This document shows, one piece after another, positions 13,314-17,657 of a stretch of DNA of 17,657 nt. This stretch comes from DASZHJ01 sp035604335. GTDB lineage: Bacteria > Pseudomonadota > Alphaproteobacteria > ATCC43930 > CGMCC-115725. Position 1 is the first letter of the stretch, and each line of letters starts with the position of its first letter. Where the stretch lies: contig DATNIT010000028.1 in the NCBI GenBank assembly GCA_035604335.1, positions 1 to 17,657 on the forward strand, written 5' to 3'. A program made the translations under genes and the position numbers. A model generated the notes under the pieces. It worked only from the letters and a program-made list of their open reading frames with translations. It did not search any database and was not told the origin of the DNA.

Positions 13314-14891
13314 ATGTCTCGTCGCCCGTTGGCGATCCCGGTCCTTGCCGCTCTTCTCGTCCTCGGACTCTGCTTCCCCGCCGTATACGCGCAGCAAGGC
13401 TCCGAGGAGCGGCCGCCGGCGGCCGCGGAGAGGCAACGCCCGAGTCCCGGCAAGCCCGAGGCGGCCGAACGGAAGGCCTCGGCATCGGCATCGCTGCCCG
13501 CGGATGCCGTCACCACGCATAGCGTCATCGTCGATGGCCGAGAGCTCGCCTACACCGCCACCGCCGGCACGATCTCGCTCGCCAACGAGAAGGGCGAGCG
13601 CAGCGCGGAAATCTTCTACGTCGCCTACAGCCTCACCGGCGCGCCGAAAGCAAGCCGCCCGATCACCTTCGCCTTCAACGGCGGGCCCGGCGCGGGCTCC
13701 GCCTATCTGCAGGTCGGAGCGCTCGGACCGCGTGTGCTCGATTATGGCACCGGCCGCGAGCTCCCCTTCACCTCCGGCAAGGTGATCGACAACCCCGACA
13801 CCTGGCTCGACCTCACCGACCTCGTCTTCATCGATCCCGTCGAGAGCGGTTATAGCCGATCGACCCTCTCCGACGACGAGACGCGCAAGGAGTTCCTGGG
13901 CGTGAGGCAGGACCTCGACGAGTTCGGCGGGATCATCCATCAGCTGCTCACGCATCTCGACCGGATGGAGTCGCCGGTCTATCTCGCGGGCGAGAGCTAT
14001 GGCGGGTTCCGAGCGGCGCGGCTGCCGCGTCTCCTCGCGGCCAAGGAGGGCATCGTCGTGCGCGGCGCCGTGCTGATCTCGCCGGCGCTCGAATTCTCGC
14101 TGCTCTTTCGAGGAGAGTTCAATCCGATGCCGTGGGTGGTGCGGATCCCCTCCTACGCAGCCGTCGTGCTGGAGGCGCAGGGCAAGCTCTCGCCCGCGGC
14201 ATTGGCGGACGCCGAGCACTTCGCGCTCGGCGACTATCTGACGGGGATCGTCACGCCGATCTCCGACCCCGCGGCCGCCACCCGCTTCTATCAGACCATC
14301 GCCGACCTGATCGGCGTGCCCGAGCCCACCGTCGCGCGTTGGCGCGGCCGCGTGCCGCTCGGGGTTTTCCTCAAGGAGGCGCGCCACGGCGACCAGGCGC
14401 TGCTGAGCCGCTATGACGGCAGCGTCGCGGCGCCCGACGCCTATCCCGCCAGCTACTCCGACCAAGGCGGCGATCCCGTCCTCGCCGGCCTCAACGGTCC
14501 GCTCACCAGCGGGTTCGTGAACTACGCCCGCGACGAGCTCAATTTCAAGACGGACCGACGCTATATGCTGCTGAACGGCGATTTGGGCCGGCACTGGAAC
14601 TGGCGCGAGGGCGAGGGCGGCTTCGGCCAGGGCAGCGCCGACGCTAGCGACGATCTGCGCGAAGGCCTGGCGCTCGAGCCCCGCCTGCACGTGCTGATCG
14701 CCCACGGCATGACCGATCTGCAGACACCCTATCTCGGCAGCCGCTACGTCATCAGTCAGCTGCCTGAGAGCCTCACCCGCGACCGCGTGAGGCTCGCGCT
14801 CTATGAGGGCGGCCACATGATGTACCTGCGCCCCGCCTCCCGCGCGGCCCTCCACCGGGACGCGCGCGCGATCTATGCGGCGGGGGAGTAG
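13314..14891 (+). CDS. Secreted S10-type serine carboxypeptidase-like protein
   Basis: The 525-residue protein has a signal peptide (1-26, cut after VYA), then a low-complexity linker to about 60. The catalytic domain is of the S10 serine carboxypeptidase type: oxyanion segment FNGGPGAGS (121-129), FIDPVESGYS (172-181), nucleophile AGESYGG (225-231, Ser228), acid HGMTDLQTPY (Asp468) and GGHMMY (499-504, His501). It probably removes C-terminal residues from peptides in the periplasm or outside the cell. The triad order Ser-Asp-His and the spacing match the family. The start at ATG 13314 gives the signal peptide directly; the Shine-Dalgarno is weak. Its stop lies 24 bases from the convergent kinase stop. 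Confidence 0.93.
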   Translation: MSRRPLAIPVLAALLVLGLCFPAVYAQQGSEERPPAAAERQRPSPGKPEAAERKASASASLPADAVTTHSVIVDGRELAYTATAGTISLANEKGERSAEIFYVAYSLTGAPKASRPITFAFNGGPGAGSAYLQVGALGPRVLDYGTGRELPFTSGKVIDNPDTWLDLTDLVFIDPVESGYSRSTLSDDETRKEFLGVRQDLDEFGGIIHQLLTHLDRMESPVYLAGESYGGFRAARLPRLLAAKEGIVVRGAVLISPALEFSLLFRGEFNPMPWVVRIPSYAAVVLEAQGKLSPAALADAEHFALGDYLTGIVTPISDPAAATRFYQTIADLIGVPEPTVARWRGRVPLGVFLKEARHGDQALLSRYDGSVAAPDAYPASYSDQGGDPVLAGLNGPLTSGFVNYARDELNFKTDRRYMLLNGDLGRHWNWREGEGGFGQGSADASDDLREGLALEPRLHVLIAHGMTDLQTPYLGSRYVISQLPESLTRDRVRLALYEGGHMMYLRPASRAALHRDARAIYAAGE

Positions 14892-14915
14892 CGTCGCCGT
14901 CGTGACTGCGGGCGT

Positions 14916-17657
14916 CTATTGAACCCGAGCGGCGTCCCGATTAAAGAATCTGCGGATCGCAGCAGCGATCTCCTCGGGCAGCACGGGCTTCAGGAAAAAC
15001 GCATCTGCGCCGGCGGACCGCGCCTCTTCCTCGGTCAAGCCCTCGCTAAATCCCGTACACAGAATGAAGCGGAGTGATGGGCGGATTTTCTTCAGCGCCT
15101 TGCAGAGAGCGAGGCCTTTCATCTCCGGCATGACTTGATCGCTGATCACTACGTCCCAGGAGGTTGGGGCTTCGGCAAAGAACTCAGCAAGTTCGCGCGC
15201 ATTGTTGATCGCGACCGTTTCATAGCCAAGCCGATCGAGCCCAGTGGTCAGCACGTCGGTAATCATGGGCTCGTCGTCTACGATCAGCACGCGCTCGCGC
15301 CCGCGTAACGCCGAGACCGGCGTTGCCGGCGCTGAGACCGCCGGGCGCGCATCGCAAAGAGGCAGGTAGACCTCGAACGCAGAGCCGGCGCCCGGTCTGC
15401 TGGTGACCACGAGTACGCCTTCGTACGCCATGACGATGCCATGCACGACGGAGAGCCCCAGACCGGTGCCGCGGCCGCGGCGCTTTGTCGTGAAGAAGGG
15501 GTCGAATATGTGCTTCAACACCTCCGAACTCATGCCGACGCCGGTATCCGCCACCGCGATCCGAGCATAGGCGTTTCCGGGCCGCACCGCGCCGATAACG
15601 GCACGAGCGAAGTCCGGCGCTTCCGCAAGCAATCCCTCACTGGCGATAGCCACGTCGGCCGGTTCGACGCGGGAGAGAGTGACGGTGATGTGTCCCGGTT
15701 CGCCCTCCAAGGCGTCATTGGCATTGAGGCAGAGATTCACCAAAATCTGGGTCACTTGGGCAGCATTGACATCCGCGATGAGTGGCTTCTCGGAGACTTG
15801 CATTTCCAATCGCGTCGCCGACGGCACGGATGCTCTCAGCAACTCGCGCGCCTCGCGCACGAGGCTGCCTAGATCCGAGGGCTTCCGCTCAAGAGGGCTG
15901 CGCCGCGAGAATGCGAGAATTTGTTGCACCAACTCCTTGCCACGCTCGGCAGCCGTGACAATTCGCTCGGCAAATCCATGCTCTGACCCATCCGGAGGCA
16001 AGTCCTGCAGCAGGAACCCTCCAAATCCGAGGATCGCTCCGAGTATATTGTTGAAATCGTGCGCAACGCCGCCGGCAAGCTGTCCAATGGCATCCATCTT
16101 CTGCGATTCCTGCAGTTGCTCCTCGAGCAGCTGCGCTTCGGTCACGTCTCGGGAATTCACGATAATTCCATCGATCCCGGGTACATGTCGGGCATCACGC
16201 CCGGACCACGCAATGGTGCGCCAGGCACCGCTGCGATGGCGCAGGCGCGACCGACCGGTGGCGCGGAGCTTGGAGCCCTCGGTTAGCGACGTGAGCGCGC
16301 TGATCATCGCCGCGGCATCATCAGGATGGACACGCTCCGTGATGGACCGGCCTACCACTTCCTGGTCGGTATAACCGAGCACTTCCGCATTGGCCGGGCT
16401 CCGATAGGTTATTCGCCCGTCTGCGTCTACCACGTCCACCATGTCGTTCGAATGCTCGATCAGCGCGCGGAAACGAGCTTCGCTCTGTCGCAACGCCTCC
16501 TCGGCGCGCTTACGGTCCGTGATGTCGGAGACGATTCCGGCAAAGCCGATCGTCGCTCCTTCCTCGTCGCGGATCGGAAATTTCGTGTTGAGCGTATATT
16601 CGATGCCCGGCTTGGCTTTCAAGACGCGCCGCTCGTCCTGGACGACATGCCCAGTTCTCATTACCTCCCTGTCTGAGGCTTCCCACTCGCGCACGTGCTC
16701 CCCCGGATATACGTCGGCCGCCCGACGGCCAATCAGATTCTCCGACCGGTCGCCGAACCAATCGGTATAGGTGCGGTTGATGAACCGGTAGAGCCCCTCG
16801 CGGTCTTTGAGGAAGATCGCGAAGGGAGCGTTGTCCATGATGGCGCGCAACTCGGCTTCCCTGGCTTGAAGCTGTTCCTCGGCTTTTTTCTGCGCTGTGA
16901 TGTCGGCAATGAAGCCGGCCAATCCGACTACGCCACCGCACGCGTCACGAATCGGAAATTTCGTCATGCGTACATGGTCGACGCCCGGCCTGGCCTTTTC
17001 TGTTTTCCACTCCGCGACAGCGATCTGCCCGCTCTGCAGCACCTGGTGATCGGTCGCCTCGCTCGCCTTGGAGCGCTTATCGGAATAGACCTCGGCCGAC
17101 ATTCGCCCATAGAGATCCTCCAACCGTTCGCCGGACCAATCCGTATAGGTGCGATTGATGAGCCGGTACCGGGCCTCGCGATCTTTAAGGAAGATCGCAA
17201 AGGGCGCGTTGTCCATGATCGCGCGGAGCTCCGCCTCTTTCTGCTTGAGCGCCTCGTCCGCAAGCTTGCGCTCGGTAATGTCCTGCAGCACATAAAGAAC
17301 GCTGATGAGAGTGCCGTCGTCCCCATAGCGCGGCTGACCGACGACATATTCCCAGGCGAAAGTGCCATTCGGACGCTGCACCCGGATATCGATCGCGAAA
17401 TCCCTGCGTTCAGCGATACCGGTATCGCGCGCCGTCTCGAATTTCGGCCTGTCATCCGGATGGATCAGTGGCGTCGTCAAGGTCTCCTCTAGGGTAAAGG
17501 AATCCCGCTTCGGTATACCGCGCAGCTCGAAAAGCGTTTCCGACCAATAAACCCGGTTGGCTTTCCGGTCGGAAACCAGGTGACCCATCTTGCCCAACCG
17601 TTGCGATTGGATCAGAAGCTCGCGGCTCTCTCGCAGCGCCGTCTCGGCCCGGTTGCG
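14916..17657 (-). CDS. Multi-PAS hybrid histidine kinase (partial, N-terminus outside window)
   Basis: The frame stays open to the right edge, so the start is missing; 913 codons are visible. Counting from the first codon in the window there are four PAS domains (about 20-130, 139-264, 265-390, 392-508) joined by DITERK/DITAQK-type linkers. HisKA carries GGVAHDFNN with His533. The HATPase has NLCLNANDAL (641-650), ADTGVGM (703-709) and GTGLGLS (730-736). A C-terminal receiver has Asp840 in VISDQVMPEMKG and Lys890. No membrane segment is seen in this part. A TTG at 17597 could be mistaken for a start, but the upstream residues RAETALRESRELLIQSQR are a typical inter-PAS linker. The partner and signal are unknown; no separate response regulator is beside it. 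The gene looks less GC-rich at third positions than the flagellar genes. Confidence 0.93.
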   Translation of the reverse strand, partial: RNRAETALRESRELLIQSQRLGKMGHLVSDRKANRVYWSETLFELRGIPKRDSFTLEETLTTPLIHPDDRPKFETARDTGIAERRDFAIDIRVQRPNGTFAWEYVVGQPRYGDDGTLISVLYVLQDITERKLADEALKQKEAELRAIMDNAPFAIFLKDREARYRLINRTYTDWSGERLEDLYGRMSAEVYSDKRSKASEATDHQVLQSGQIAVAEWKTEKARPGVDHVRMTKFPIRDACGGVVGLAGFIADITAQKKAEEQLQAREAELRAIMDNAPFAIFLKDREGLYRFINRTYTDWFGDRSENLIGRRAADVYPGEHVREWEASDREVMRTGHVVQDERRVLKAKPGIEYTLNTKFPIRDEEGATIGFAGIVSDITDRKRAEEALRQSEARFRALIEHSNDMVDVVDADGRITYRSPANAEVLGYTDQEVVGRSITERVHPDDAAAMISALTSLTEGSKLRATGRSRLRHRSGAWRTIAWSGRDARHVPGIDGIIVNSRDVTEAQLLEEQLQESQKMDAIGQLAGGVAHDFNNILGAILGFGGFLLQDLPPDGSEHGFAERIVTAAERGKELVQQILAFSRRSPLERKPSDLGSLVREARELLRASVPSATRLEMQVSEKPLIADVNAAQVTQILVNLCLNANDALEGEPGHITVTLSRVEPADVAIASEGLLAEAPDFARAVIGAVRPGNAYARIAVADTGVGMSSEVLKHIFDPFFTTKRRGRGTGLGLSVVHGIVMAYEGVLVVTSRPGAGSAFEVYLPLCDARPAVSAPATPVSALRGRERVLIVDDEPMITDVLTTGLDRLGYETVAINNARELAEFFAEAPTSWDVVISDQVMPEMKGLALCKALKKIRPSLRFILCTGFSEGLTEEEARSAGADAFFLKPVLPEEIAAAIRRFFNRDAARVQ
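16488..17243 (-). repeat. Tandem 378-bp duplication encoding two PAS domains
   Basis: Units 16866-17243 and 16488-16865 each encode 126 residues. Both begin with an identical EAELRAIMDNAPFAIFLKD stretch, continue with INRTYTDW and share KFPIRD and the DIT linker. The middle parts differ (KTEKARPGVDH versus RVLKAKPGIEY). This is a gene-internal domain duplication. Confidence 0.88.

Noticed and set aside
13284..14855. Minus-strand open frame of 523 codons opposite the carboxypeptidase
   Set aside because: It is antisense to a protein with an intact S10 triad and signal peptide; composition is that of a GC-rich shadow.

Overview
The window reads as GC-rich alphaproteobacterial chromosome, most likely from a Rhodospirillales-type or related motile lineage. 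Three things suggest this. A CckA-type hybrid kinase sits directly behind flhB. The flagellar basal-body/export genes are arranged as flgB-flgC-fliE-fliQ-fliR-flhB facing an flhB-C-terminal-like gene, fliO and fliP. The intergenic palindromes are of the kind that translate as 'LTPTLSPRGEG' in many proteobacteria. No genus can be named from the sequence alone.

Left part (1-2700). A minus-strand gene runs off the left edge. It encodes a secreted, repeat-containing protein with two tandem 59-residue units and a proline-rich linker, and it lacks a stop codon inside the window. A gap follows with no recognisable gene, then a decayed IS5-type transposase fragment carrying an in-frame TAA and lacking its C-terminal half. 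Next is a two-gene plus-strand operon: a VOC-fold (glyoxalase/extradiol dioxygenase superfamily) protein and an exported SnoaL/NTF2-like protein. It ends at a hairpin shared with the convergent patatin gene.

Middle (2701-11899). A patatin-like phospholipase is separated from the next unit by a gap full of inverted repeats. Then comes a minus-strand flagellar operon (flgB, flgC, fliE, fliQ, fliR, flhB) that continues into cckA. From the same short intergenic region a plus-strand operon diverges: an FlhB C-terminal-domain homologue, a small helical protein, fliO and fliP. Together these genes make the rod/MS-ring junction parts and most of the membrane export gate. The shared promoter region holds two near-matches to the CtrA site TTAA-N7-TTAA. 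Because CckA is the top kinase of the CckA-ChpT-CtrA phosphorelay, the locus appears to carry both the regulator's kinase and its likely targets.

Right part (11900-17657). A Tat-exported alpha/beta hydrolase (minus) and a secreted S10-type serine carboxypeptidase-like protein (plus) diverge from a region with an AT-rich inverted repeat. Convergent with the latter is a large soluble-looking hybrid histidine kinase with at least four PAS domains and a receiver. Two of its PAS domains are a recent-looking tandem duplication. It runs off the right edge.
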